A stretch of 64,000 nucleotides of DNA from UBA6522 sp965205045 (GTDB taxonomy: Bacteria; Pseudomonadota; Gammaproteobacteria; Steroidobacterales; Rariloculaceae): the NCBI GenBank assembly GCA_965205045.1, contig OZ242031.1, forward strand, positions 2,356,001 through 2,420,000, in the 5' to 3' direction. Positions 53,066 through 60,664 of this stretch are shown piece by piece. The number at the start of each line of letters is the position of its first letter. The stretch's first letter is position 1. Both the position numbers and the translations under genes were made by a program. The notes beneath the pieces were generated by a model. That model was given only the letters and a program-made list of their open reading frames with translations, had not been told where the DNA came from and made no database searches.

Positions 53066-53353
53066 ATGGCCAACAGCGAGGTTGGAGAAAAAATCCTGAC
53101 AGTCAGGTATGCGGTCGATTTCAACATCGTCGGCGACAACATCTCGGACATTGCCGAGTTCACGGTCGAGAAATACGAATTCAAGAACGACACCACGCTT
53201 TCTCCCGAAACGCGTGACAAGGCGATGAAGGAAATCACGGACGTACTCTGGCGTCAGGTCGAACAACTGAAGCAGCAGCACCGAAGGGTGCTTGCACAGA
53301 TGTTCGACGCGGCCGAAACGGCGCTGGAGGATGCGGTCGGCGAGCAGGATTGA
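53066..53353 (+). CDS. Small hypothetical protein after the STAS gene
   Basis: The 95-residue acidic protein has a beta-rich N-terminal half (KILTVRYAVDFNIVGDNISD, IAEFTVEKYEFKNDTTLS) and a long charged helix (KEITDVLWRQVEQLKQQHRR). No family was recognised. It follows the STAS gene by 55 bp and overlaps an in-frame extension of the downstream methyltransferase. A role in the same regulatory pathway is possible but unproven. Confidence 0.6.
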   Translation: MANSEVGEKILTVRYAVDFNIVGDNISDIAEFTVEKYEFKNDTTLSPETRDKAMKEITDVLWRQVEQLKQQHRRVLAQMFDAAETALEDAVGEQD

Positions 53354-53387
53354 AATCCTCCCGAATCGACGGCACTCGGCCGCTATC

Positions 53388-54092
53388 GTGGATTCGCCAC
53401 CTGGCGTTCCATCAATCCGACGGATAGCGGGCGGCCATCCATGTTGCAGGCATGCCGGCACGCCGGGGTCCATCATCGACATCGGTTGCGGCAACGGCGG
53501 CCTGCTGTATCTGGCGCGCAGGGAAGGCTGGCAGGTGCGCGGGATGGAATTGACGGAGAAGGCCGCGCGCGACATCGCCGAAGATCAGAGCATCGAGGTC
53601 ATCGCTGCCGACTTCCTCGAATACGAAAATCCCGACAGCAACGAGTACGACATTGTCGTGCTGCGTCATGTCCTCGATCACTTGCCCGATCCCATCCTGG
53701 CGATGCGCAGGATCGCCAACCTGCTGAAGGACAACGGCCTGGCGCTGCTGGAATTTCCGAATACGCGTTCGCTGAACTACGCGGTCAAGCGCTTCCGCAA
53801 GAACCGGGGATTGCAGCATGGCAAATACGCCGCGGACTGGCGCCCGGGCCATTGCAACGAGTACTGTCGCCGGTCATTCGAGTATCTGCTCCGCGAAACG
53901 GGCTTCGAACTCCTCATCTGGCAAACCTATTCGAACAAGCCGGTGATGAACGCGGTCTACCGGTTGTTTCCCATTGGGAGCAAGGCGCGGGTTCTGGTTC
54001 GGAAAAAGCAGTTCGGACTCCGCTCGGAGGTTGATGCTGGATTGGACGCGTTGCACCGGGACCCGACCGGCGCGGCCGCCAACTCGGCGTAG
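53388..54092 (+). CDS. SAM-dependent methyltransferase (class I)
   Basis: The Rossmann motifs are clear: SIIDIGCGNGGLLYLARREG (motif I), VRGMELTEKAARDIAE, IEVIAADFLEYENP, YDIVVLRHVLDHLPDPILAM and LLKDNGLALLEFPNTRSL, the layout of UbiG/Methyltransf_23-type enzymes. HCNEYCRRSFEYLLRETGFE follows. The GTG at 53388 gives a 234-residue protein with an N-terminus about 30 residues long before motif I; it is shorter than usual and the true start is uncertain (TTG 53292 overlaps the preceding gene). The substrate is unknown. Confidence 0.78.
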   Translation: MDSPPGVPSIRRIAGGHPCCRHAGTPGSIIDIGCGNGGLLYLARREGWQVRGMELTEKAARDIAEDQSIEVIAADFLEYENPDSNEYDIVVLRHVLDHLPDPILAMRRIANLLKDNGLALLEFPNTRSLNYAVKRFRKNRGLQHGKYAADWRPGHCNEYCRRSFEYLLRETGFELLIWQTYSNKPVMNAVYRLFPIGSKARVLVRKKQFGLRSEVDAGLDALHRDPTGAAANSA

Positions 54093-54117
54093 TCGGCGTT
54101 GGCCCGGGATCTCGGTA

Positions 54118-55410
54118 TTATCGTCCCTGTGGGAGACGGGCGGGGCGCCGCACGCGCGATGCCACCGGCCTTGATATGTCGAGCGCCACAGACTCCATGT
54201 GTGCCGAAACGGCATCATCGATTTCTTGAGGAAGCGTGCCTCTCGGTTCATGTTCGGGCCACGCGGCCATCGTTCGTTCGGCGGTATCTCGACATTCCCT
54301 CCGAACGGCTTCGAGTGGCAATTGTGCGGCCTTCGCAAAGCGCCTGACCCGCTGATCGTCGAAGGGTTGAAAGTGCTTGCTTCCGCCGAACCCCAACGCA
54401 TGCCGGTCTCGCGGAATGTACGGGATGGTGGATACCAGGTCGTATGCGGGACTGAGCGTAGGCCGGATCGGGTCCTCATACAATACGGACCAATTCTTCA
54501 GGTGCGCGTCTCCGTTGCCGATCAGGGCGGAAAAGACGACTTGGCGCACAAGCGCCATCGCTTCGTCCCGCCCGTTGGCGGTCGTATCGGCCAATACGGA
54601 GGCGATGTTCGCGTAGCTATGGCTTTCGTACTTGCCCTCTGGAAACTTCCCGAATACTTGCGCGAAGTCCTCCATGTGTACGCGCCGGCCGCCTTCCTGC
54701 CGGTCGAAACGCCGGACGGCTAATGCGCGGCCCGTCAGATCGCGCATTTCCTTCGGCAAGCCCGATATGCCGTCAAGCGAAACCAGCCGGACTTCGGGCA
54801 CGGAAATGCCGCTTTCTCCGGCCAACGTCATCATCGCGAACTCGTTGTCGGGAACCGCATCCATCCACAGCGAGGGCAACTTGACGATCCAGCCGCCGCC
54901 AACTCCGGCTGCCGGAATCGTTAGCCCGCCGGTCGCCTTGAGGGCCGCCGATATCTTGATCTGCACGCCCGACAACGAAAACCGCAGTGGTTCGTCGCCC
55001 AGTTCGCCCAAATCGCCCGGTTCGCGGCGGGGGGTGGGGTGATCGGTAGCGGGGTCGAGGGTTGCGGTGCCGGAATCGACAACGCTGACGCCCCCGGGCA
55101 GATCTTCTCCGAGCGTGCGAAGCAAAGCGAACTCGTCCGATGGCCGCACTTCGGCCCGCCGGATCAGCAGGTCGCGCAACGGCCCCTCCGGGAGCAGGTT
55201 CGAGAAGAACGGAGGGAGACGGCCGGAATATGCGCGAGGCTCGACCGCAATCAGTTCCCCGCCCTCATCCTCATAGGAGAGACTGAGCTTGGGGCGGTTC
55301 GGCATGTCCGCATATTGCTCGGCGAACAGGAATTGCACCCTCCCGCCAGCTCCTCGAACGAGCAATCCGGCACGAACGTCGCCCAACATGACATCGAGCG
55401 CCGGCATCAC
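54118..55410 (-). CDS. hipA: HipA-family serine/threonine kinase toxin
   Basis: The 430-residue protein has the HipA N-terminal region (SGRLPPFFSNLLPEGPLRDL), the nucleotide-binding SLSGVQIKISAAL and GGWIVKLPS, a FGKFPEGKYESHSYANIA segment, the catalytic loop ALIGNGDAHLKNWSVLYED and SPAYDLVSTI. HipA kinases inactivate aminoacyl-tRNA synthetases or similar targets, causing dormancy. It overlaps the antitoxin gene by four bases. All key residues appear present, so it is probably active. Confidence 0.9.
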   Translation of the reverse strand: MMPALDVMLGDVRAGLLVRGAGGRVQFLFAEQYADMPNRPKLSLSYEDEGGELIAVEPRAYSGRLPPFFSNLLPEGPLRDLLIRRAEVRPSDEFALLRTLGEDLPGGVSVVDSGTATLDPATDHPTPRREPGDLGELGDEPLRFSLSGVQIKISAALKATGGLTIPAAGVGGGWIVKLPSLWMDAVPDNEFAMMTLAGESGISVPEVRLVSLDGISGLPKEMRDLTGRALAVRRFDRQEGGRRVHMEDFAQVFGKFPEGKYESHSYANIASVLADTTANGRDEAMALVRQVVFSALIGNGDAHLKNWSVLYEDPIRPTLSPAYDLVSTIPYIPRDRHALGFGGSKHFQPFDDQRVRRFAKAAQLPLEAVRRECRDTAERTMAAWPEHEPRGTLPQEIDDAVSAHMESVALDISRPVASRVRRPARLPQGR

Positions 55411-55733
55411 GTTCCCTCGCCCTCATCGGTCAGGTTCGCGAACCTGGACGGTTCCGGGGAGCTTGGCGCGTCGGGGTCGGATCGGGCACGAACGAGCGAA
55501 TTGACCGCTCCCCTCATGCTCTTCGGGACGATCACCAGGTCGAGGTTGAGCGCCCACGCGATTTCCAGTAGCGTGTCGTATCGAGGGATGGTCTTGCCCG
55601 TTTCGATGTTGGAAATGTGCTTCTGCGTCAACCCCGCATCGCGGGCCACATCGAGCTGACTCCGGCCCTGTTCTCTTCGGGCCTGCCGAATTGCGAGGCG
55701 TAATCTTTCGGGTAGTTGGCCGTGATGCTCCAC
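55407..55733 (-). CDS. hipB: HipB-like Xre-family antitoxin
   Basis: The 108-residue protein contains a helix-turn-helix (GRSQLDVARDAGLTQKHISN, then IETGKTIPRYDTLLEIA) and LNLDLVIVPKSM, the HipB dimer strand. The GTG at 55733 was chosen because AGAGG lies seven bases upstream; a TTG at 55766 would add 11 residues. It represses its own operon and binds HipA. Two TATCCTC elements upstream (about 55739-55779) may be operator parts. Confidence 0.85.
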   Translation of the reverse strand: MEHHGQLPERLRLAIRQARREQGRSQLDVARDAGLTQKHISNIETGKTIPRYDTLLEIAWALNLDLVIVPKSMRGAVNSLVRARSDPDAPSSPEPSRFANLTDEGEGT

Positions 55734-55798
55734 GGTAGTATCCTCTTTAATGCCTGGATTCTCCAAAATATCCTCATTTATACCTAATTGTCAAAAAA

Positions 55799-56341
55799 GT
55801 GAGTCGCCGGCGGCCGCGCCCGTCGGTGTATTGGGAGCCGCTGATGGACGCGATCGAGGACCTCGATTCGGTTCGGGTCCCGTGGGAGGATCCCGTAACG
55901 GGGCGCGGCGGACTGATGCGGGTGGTCAGCGTGAGCAGCATCCCGCGCGGAGCGGGCGCGCTCAACGATCCGGTCATTCTGACCGTACGCTTGCCGCCCG
56001 GCGCGGCGGCCGGCCCGGTCGTTTCGCCGCGCCTGGCCGAGTGGGGGGCGCGTAGCGCGCTGGCCTACCGGGCGTTGATCGGACTCGCGTACCGCTGGCA
56101 CCGGTCGGGCATCACCCGAAGGCCCGTGCGTAGGGGGAGTGCGTGGGTGCAGAGTGTGGACCCGAAAGACTACCCGGTTACGTCCGACGACGACGTGACC
56201 GAGTTGTGCTTTCCCGAGTCGGCCGCTCGCAATCGCCGGCTGTTGCGGATGAGGGGTTGGGAGGTGCTGAAAATGCTGGCGAAGGCCGGCGAACTGCGGC
56301 TCGTGGAGGACAGCGGAAAGAAGATTTTACCCCCGAGTTGA
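55799..56341 (+). CDS. Replication-initiator-like DNA-binding protein (uncertain)
   Basis: The 180-residue protein includes LNDPVILTVRLPPGA, SPRLAEWGARSALAYRALIG, LAYRWHRSGITRRPV and RGWEVLKMLAKAGELRLVED, a pattern reminiscent of winged-helix replication or plasmid-type proteins found beside AAA ATPases on integrated elements. No motif proves the function. It is divergent from hipBA with about 65 bp between them. GTG 55799 is used; ATG 55844 is an alternative. Confidence 0.45.
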   Translation: MSRRRPRPSVYWEPLMDAIEDLDSVRVPWEDPVTGRGGLMRVVSVSSIPRGAGALNDPVILTVRLPPGAAAGPVVSPRLAEWGARSALAYRALIGLAYRWHRSGITRRPVRRGSAWVQSVDPKDYPVTSDDDVTELCFPESAARNRRLLRMRGWEVLKMLAKAGELRLVEDSGKKILPPS

Positions 56342-56611
56342 GGGGAAATCGGAACGTCGTTAAATGAAAGGTCGACATGCCGACAGCATAGCGCAGGCCA
56401 TCCGGACGCGACGCTACGGATCGCTGGCGGCCGCCGCCAGAGGCTCGGGGAGGATCGCGCGGCGCGGCCACGACTGGGGTGGGGGCGTCGTGTTCGAATC
56501 CGCCCAGCCGCCCGAGACGCGCCCGGTGGCGGCTCTGCGGCGGCCAGAACGGCAGTAGCGCCGGCCCGACGACGGGCGACTCCCGCCCCGGTCGGCTAGA
56601 ATGTGTGGGCC
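56342..56611. other. Gap with leaderless-type promoter before the second AAA ATPase
   Basis: TAGAAT (56597-56602) is a good -10 box ending nine bases before ATG 56612, so the message would be nearly leaderless. A 64-codon frame at 56364-56558 has a helix-turn-helix-like start but degenerates into random sequence and was not called. Confidence 0.4.
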
Positions 56612-57883
56612 ATGGACGCCCGAACGCACACGCCCGTCGCAGATCCCGAGGGCCTGTTCGATTTCACCGCGACTACCGACCGGGGAGAGTCTGGCGTATT
56701 CGTCGGCCGGGACGACGAATTGAAGCGGTTGGACGGCTACCTGCGCGTGTTGCGAAACAAGCGCGCGGAGGACCCTCCTTCGGGCGACGGCCATACGGTG
56801 TTGTTCGAGGCGTGCCCGGGCATGGGCAAGACCGCGCTGTTGGCCCGGTTTCGAGACAGAGCCGAACGGGCGGGCCTGCCTGCCATCCAGGTGACGCATC
56901 GCCACTTGACTTCGTTCGAGGCGTTTGCGTCCCGGTTGAAATCAGGCCTGGATTCCACCGTTCGGCGAAACCGGAACGCCGCCGCCGTCCGCGTGGCCAA
57001 GGCGCTATTGCCGGGCGCGGTCGCAGTGTTCGGTTCGGATGCGTCGGAAGCGGCAACCGCGACAACGGCTGTCATCGAATCGCTCGCCCAGGTGGGGAAC
57101 GCGCTTCAGCAGGACCGGCGCCCCCCATTGGCGATCACGATCGACGAGGCCGCGTTGCTGGACAAACGCCATCAAGACGTGATGGTCGAGTTGCATGAAG
57201 CCACGCTCGGCTGGCCCATTCTGCCCGTGCTGGCCGGAACGTATGGCGCGCGCGAGGCGCTGAAACAGGCCGGCGTCTATCGGATAACCCGCGGGCGGCA
57301 TCAGGAATTGGGGCGCCTGTCCGAGCGCAAGGCCCGGTTGGCGTTTCCGGCGCTGTGCGACCGATTCGGCATCGGCATGGCGCCGCGCGAGGTCCGGCGG
57401 TGGGCAGACCGCCTCGCCGTGGACAGCGGCGGGTTTCCGCAGCATCTGAACGTCGGTCTGGTGAGCGCGGCCGAAGAATTGCTCGAAGCCAACGAGCAAG
57501 GCCGCGCGCCGGACATCGAGCGGGCCGCCGCACAGGCCGCCCGCCGCCGCGACGACTACTACCGGGACCGCCTCGGCGGCGTATTGCCTCGGCACGGACC
57601 CGGGTTGGTCGCGGCCGTCAAGGCGATTCGACAACGTTCGGCCGGAGGCGCGCACAGGAACGCGGTCGAAGCGGCCTTTTTGTCCGCGTCGAACAAGGAC
57701 CGTGCGGCCGCGGGGTTGCCGCCCCTGGAGTCGGGCGAAGAAGCCCGGCTGATGGACCGCGCGATCGAAAACGGCATCTTCCAGCCGACCGCCGGCGGAC
57801 ACCTGAAACTGTCGATTCCGTCCGTGGGCGACTACATCGAACGCGCCTACGGCGAGCGCGACCGGGGCGGCGTCGGACGGTAG
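56612..57883 (+). CDS. Orphan AAA ATPase, family copy 2
   Basis: The 423-residue ATPase has GVFVGRDDELKRLDGYLRVL, Walker A FEACPGMGKTALLARF, Walker B PPLAITIDEAALLD, PVLAGTYGAREALKQ, GGFPQHLNVGLVSAAEELLE, RRDDYYRDRLGGVLP and a C-terminal winged-helix-like end. Each landmark corresponds to one in the protein at 35458, in the same order, although sequence identity outside the motifs is low. The large arginine-rich insertion of copy 1 is shorter here. The ATG at 56612 is preferred to GTG 56603. It follows the replication-protein-like gene on the same strand. Confidence 0.7.
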   Translation: MDARTHTPVADPEGLFDFTATTDRGESGVFVGRDDELKRLDGYLRVLRNKRAEDPPSGDGHTVLFEACPGMGKTALLARFRDRAERAGLPAIQVTHRHLTSFEAFASRLKSGLDSTVRRNRNAAAVRVAKALLPGAVAVFGSDASEAATATTAVIESLAQVGNALQQDRRPPLAITIDEAALLDKRHQDVMVELHEATLGWPILPVLAGTYGAREALKQAGVYRITRGRHQELGRLSERKARLAFPALCDRFGIGMAPREVRRWADRLAVDSGGFPQHLNVGLVSAAEELLEANEQGRAPDIERAAAQAARRRDDYYRDRLGGVLPRHGPGLVAAVKAIRQRSAGGAHRNAVEAAFLSASNKDRAAAGLPPLESGEEARLMDRAIENGIFQPTAGGHLKLSIPSVGDYIERAYGERDRGGVGR

Positions 57884-58220
57884 GGCCGATCCGTCGCCGG
57901 CGACAACCCGCACCGAAAATTTCGATCTCGAGAAAAGCCGGCTCCGGCAGACCGCGCGAGATGCGGTTTCCGCGGGTCGACGCGCTACCTGGTACAGGGG
58001 TCCAGGGTCCGGTCGGGATAGCGCAGCGGGCCTCTGACGCGATTTTTCGCTCTCCCGGCCCCAAAATCCAGCGCAGAAGCGGGCAAATTCGTCGCCGGCG
58101 TGGCGATCCTGCGCTGAGGCGTAGGTTGGGGCGGTTTCGGGCTGGGCGCGCTTAAAACGCATCTCAGCGCCTCTGAGCGCATTCGGCCCAGTCGACCGCC
58201 GCGATTGCGGCCGCCGTGTT
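57884..58220. other. Non-coding stretch between the AAA ATPase and a membrane-protein gene
   Basis: No gene or strong signal is seen. A weak palindrome (CTCAG around CGCCT, then CTGAG) lies near 58163-58177. There is no U-tract terminator. Confidence 0.35.
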
Positions 58221-58841
58221 TCAGGCGGAGGCGTTACGCACGTAGTTACCGAATTCGTCGCCTATTTCTCCCAGCCGTTGGCGAATCACCGCCCGCACCT
58301 TTCGCCGTCTATTCCAGAGGTAGAACCTCAACCCCAACAAAAACGGTACAAGGGTCAAGGCCGCCGTCACCCAAAACACATCTCCAGTGTCGAGAGCAAC
58401 ATAAGCCCCTGCCAGTAGAGGCAAGAAAAAAGATAGTCCGGCGTATCCTGGAAATGGAACCATAGGCTCGGCCCCGACCGTCAATACCGCCGACATCGGA
58501 ATTGCTCCGATATCGTACGCGTCGTTGATGCTCTCATTTACCAAGCTCAGATAGTAGATTTCGTTCCCATCCGTTGACGCACACAAAACACGGACGCGGT
58601 GCCCCTCCCGAAGAGCCACTTCGTCACTCTCGAATCGAACTTGTTGTTCCCCATCGGCGGACTTGAGCCACAGCGTGCATTTTCTCCATGTGGCGCTTTC
58701 AATTGGGGCAGACGTAGCCTCGATGGGTTTGATCCGTCGCGTGTCGATAAACGACGATCCGCCACCTGAGATCGAAACGCCGTCACCACTAACTTCGGTG
58801 ATGTTCTCGGTTTGGAATCCAGCCACTATGCCGGCAACCAT
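58221..58841 (-). CDS. Membrane protein of unknown function next to the IS element
   Basis: From ATG 58841 the 206-residue protein has a beta-rich soluble part (VAGIVAGFQTENITEVSGDG, VALREGHRVRVLCASTDG) and two C-terminal transmembrane helices (FFLPLLAGAYVALDTGDVFW, then VTAALTLVPFLLGLRFYLW), followed by a basic tail. The layout recalls small YcfZ-type membrane-anchored proteins, but no family is certain. The IS begins 48 bp upstream, so its original promoter may have been displaced. Confidence 0.6.
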   Translation of the reverse strand: MVAGIVAGFQTENITEVSGDGVSISGGGSSFIDTRRIKPIEATSAPIESATWRKCTLWLKSADGEQQVRFESDEVALREGHRVRVLCASTDGNEIYYLSLVNESINDAYDIGAIPMSAVLTVGAEPMVPFPGYAGLSFFLPLLAGAYVALDTGDVFWVTAALTLVPFLLGLRFYLWNRRRKVRAVIRQRLGEIGDEFGNYVRNASA

Positions 58842-58885
58842 GCGGAACTGAATCCGATCCGTCTTTCGACCGCCGGTAATCCCGT

Positions 58886-60467
58886 CTAGGAGCGTGCGCC
58901 GTAGAACGGTTCGTAGCGGAACGAACAGGTCGGGAGGGCGGCACATCGACATGGTGGGGCATAGGACTGGACAAATGCACAGTGGCGGGGCTGGAGCGGT
59001 GCCATGCGCGCCTCGATCGGCCCCGGATCGGCTCCATGGAGGCGCCGGATCGCTTTCATCGGGCCGCCATGCCCGCCGTCAGGCCGGCTGGAGCCCTTGC
59101 ATCCGCTTGACGTTCAACGCCAGGCAGACCAGGTCCCACTCGCCCCGGACCTCGTTCAGCCCGCGCAGGCTGAACCGGCGAAAGCCCAGCGCCTCCTTGA
59201 TCCAGCCGATGGGCGCCTCGGCCCGCCACTTGCGTTGCGCGTATTGCGCCCGCCCGGCTTCGGTGGCCAGCTTCTCGGCCATTCGGGCCTTCGCAGGATG
59301 CTTCTCCGCGTCGGCCTCGACCTGCCGCTTGCCCTCCCGGCCCAAGGCCACGTACCCGTCCACCCCGCGGGCCTCCAAGGCCGCCAGGTCCGCCTCGTTG
59401 CAGTAGCCCGCGTCGGCCGGCACCGTCCCAGGCCGCGTCCCGTGCGCCGCCTCCACCCCGTCCACCAGCGGCACCATGCGCCCCTGGTCGCCGGCATTGG
59501 CCGACACCCCAGTGGCGACGATCAACCGGTTCGCCCCCTCCACCGCCACCTGCGCGTTGTAGCATTGCTGAAAACCCTCCGAGGAGGTCTTCATGATCCG
59601 GCTTTCGGGATCCGTGAAGTTCTCCTGCGCCTTGCCGTCCGGCTCCCCGTAGTCGCGCTTGCAGGGCCGCCCGCCCTTCGGGTTGCGCTTCATCCCCGGC
59701 TTGCGCCCGCGCGCGTCGTCGGCCTCCCGTTGCCGCGCCTCCAGACGCTCCTTCGCCGAGCGGACCGCCGCCAACCGGTCCTCCCGGCGGCGCAACTCCT
59801 CCGGCAACCCGTCGCCCCGGAACGCCTCCCCGAAACGCGCGTCCTCCGCCGCGTCGGTCTCCCGCGCCCGGCTCACCAACGCCTCGACCTCGCCCCGAAG
59901 GCGCCGCTCCTCCTCCCGCATCCGGGCGCAACTCATCGCCTTGCGCTTGCTCGCGTTCGCCCGCACCTTCGTGCCGTCGATCGCCAGCTTGCCGAAACCC
60001 GCCACCCCCGTCTCCGCCGCCAGCCGCACCGCCTCCACGAACAACCGCTGGAAATCCGGCAAGTGGCGCCGCCGGAACTCGCAAAGCGTGCGGTGGCTCG
60101 GAAAGTTCCCCGCCGCCAGCACCCGGAACGCCACGTCCTCCTCCAACTTGCGCGCCAGCCCGCGGGAGGAAAACACCCCCGTGGCGTAGCCGTAAATCAG
60201 CACCTTGAGCATCATCCGCGGCTCGTACGGCGACTTGCGGCGACCGTCCCCCTCGCAGGGCGCGTAAAACGGCGTCAGATCCAACCCGTCCACCAAGTCG
60301 CCCGCATGATGCGCCAGATGGCCCTCCGGCAACCAATCCCGCAAATCCGGCGGCAACAACAAACCCTGTTCCGGTTGATAGGGGCGAAACCTCGTCGGCA
60401 TGCCAGCGTCCTCAACAATCCCGTGCGGATATTATCCCATGCCGGTTTCTACGGCGCACGCTCCTAG
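58886..60467. mobile_element. IS1182-family insertion sequence with CTAG target duplication
   Basis: The element spans 58890-60463 (1574 bp). Its ends are 17-bp inverted repeats, GAGCGTGCGCCGTAGAA at the left and the reverse complement at the right. CTAG stands directly outside both ends (58886-58889 and 60464-60467), consistent with a 4-bp target duplication. It carries a single complete transposase gene on the minus strand. Confidence 0.9.
59079..60401 (-). CDS. IS1182-family transposase
   Basis: The 440-residue DDE transposase has the IS1182 signature: an N-terminal FRPYQPEQGLLLPPDLRDWL and MMLKVLIYGYATGVFSSR region, first catalytic aspartate in KLAIDGTKVRANASKRKA, a long charged helical spacer, NFTDPESRIMKTSSEGFQQ, second aspartate in VPADAGYCNE, and glutamate region near KWRAEAPIGWIKEALGFRR. 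It appears full length, and both inverted repeats are present, so the element may be mobile. Confidence 0.92.
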   Translation of the reverse strand: MPTRFRPYQPEQGLLLPPDLRDWLPEGHLAHHAGDLVDGLDLTPFYAPCEGDGRRKSPYEPRMMLKVLIYGYATGVFSSRGLARKLEEDVAFRVLAAGNFPSHRTLCEFRRRHLPDFQRLFVEAVRLAAETGVAGFGKLAIDGTKVRANASKRKAMSCARMREEERRLRGEVEALVSRARETDAAEDARFGEAFRGDGLPEELRRREDRLAAVRSAKERLEARQREADDARGRKPGMKRNPKGGRPCKRDYGEPDGKAQENFTDPESRIMKTSSEGFQQCYNAQVAVEGANRLIVATGVSANAGDQGRMVPLVDGVEAAHGTRPGTVPADAGYCNEADLAALEARGVDGYVALGREGKRQVEADAEKHPAKARMAEKLATEAGRAQYAQRKWRAEAPIGWIKEALGFRRFSLRGLNEVRGEWDLVCLALNVKRMQGLQPA

Positions 60468-60490
60468 GACCGCAGCTCCTAGGACCGCAG
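60461..60490. repeat. 15-bp tandem duplication at the IS border
   Basis: CTCCTAGGACCGCAG occurs twice in direct succession (60461-60475 and 60476-60490). The first copy includes the last three bases of the IS plus the CTAG duplication. In the mcrB frame it encodes LLGPQ twice. Confidence 0.8.
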
Positions 60491-60664
60491 TTCAGAATTG
60501 GCCATAGCCATGTAACGCCAGCCAGGGGCGAGACTATTGGGGATGCTCGCAAATGGTTTGAGCGTGTCGTGAAGACCGAAATAGCTCCGTTGCTCAAGGA
60601 ATACTGGTACGACAATACGGAGACAGCATCGGAAGCCACGAAGAGGCTGCTTGTGAGCCTGTGA
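60491..60664 (+). pseudogene. mcrB: mcrB 3' remnant
   Basis: The frame ending at TGA 60662-60664 encodes FRIGHSHVTPARGETIGDAR, then KWFERVVKTEIAPLLKEYW and YDN, the distinctive last part of the GTPase/AAA subunit McrB. The rest of mcrB (several hundred codons, including Walker motifs) is missing: the IS1182 element and an unrelated gene lie immediately upstream. The stop overlaps the mcrC ATG (TGATG), the normal mcrBC coupling. IS insertion with deletion is the simplest explanation. Confidence 0.8.

Noticed and set aside
56364..56558. 64-codon helix-turn-helix-like gene
   Set aside because: The first 25 residues could form helices, but the remainder is random and no ribosome-binding site was evident.
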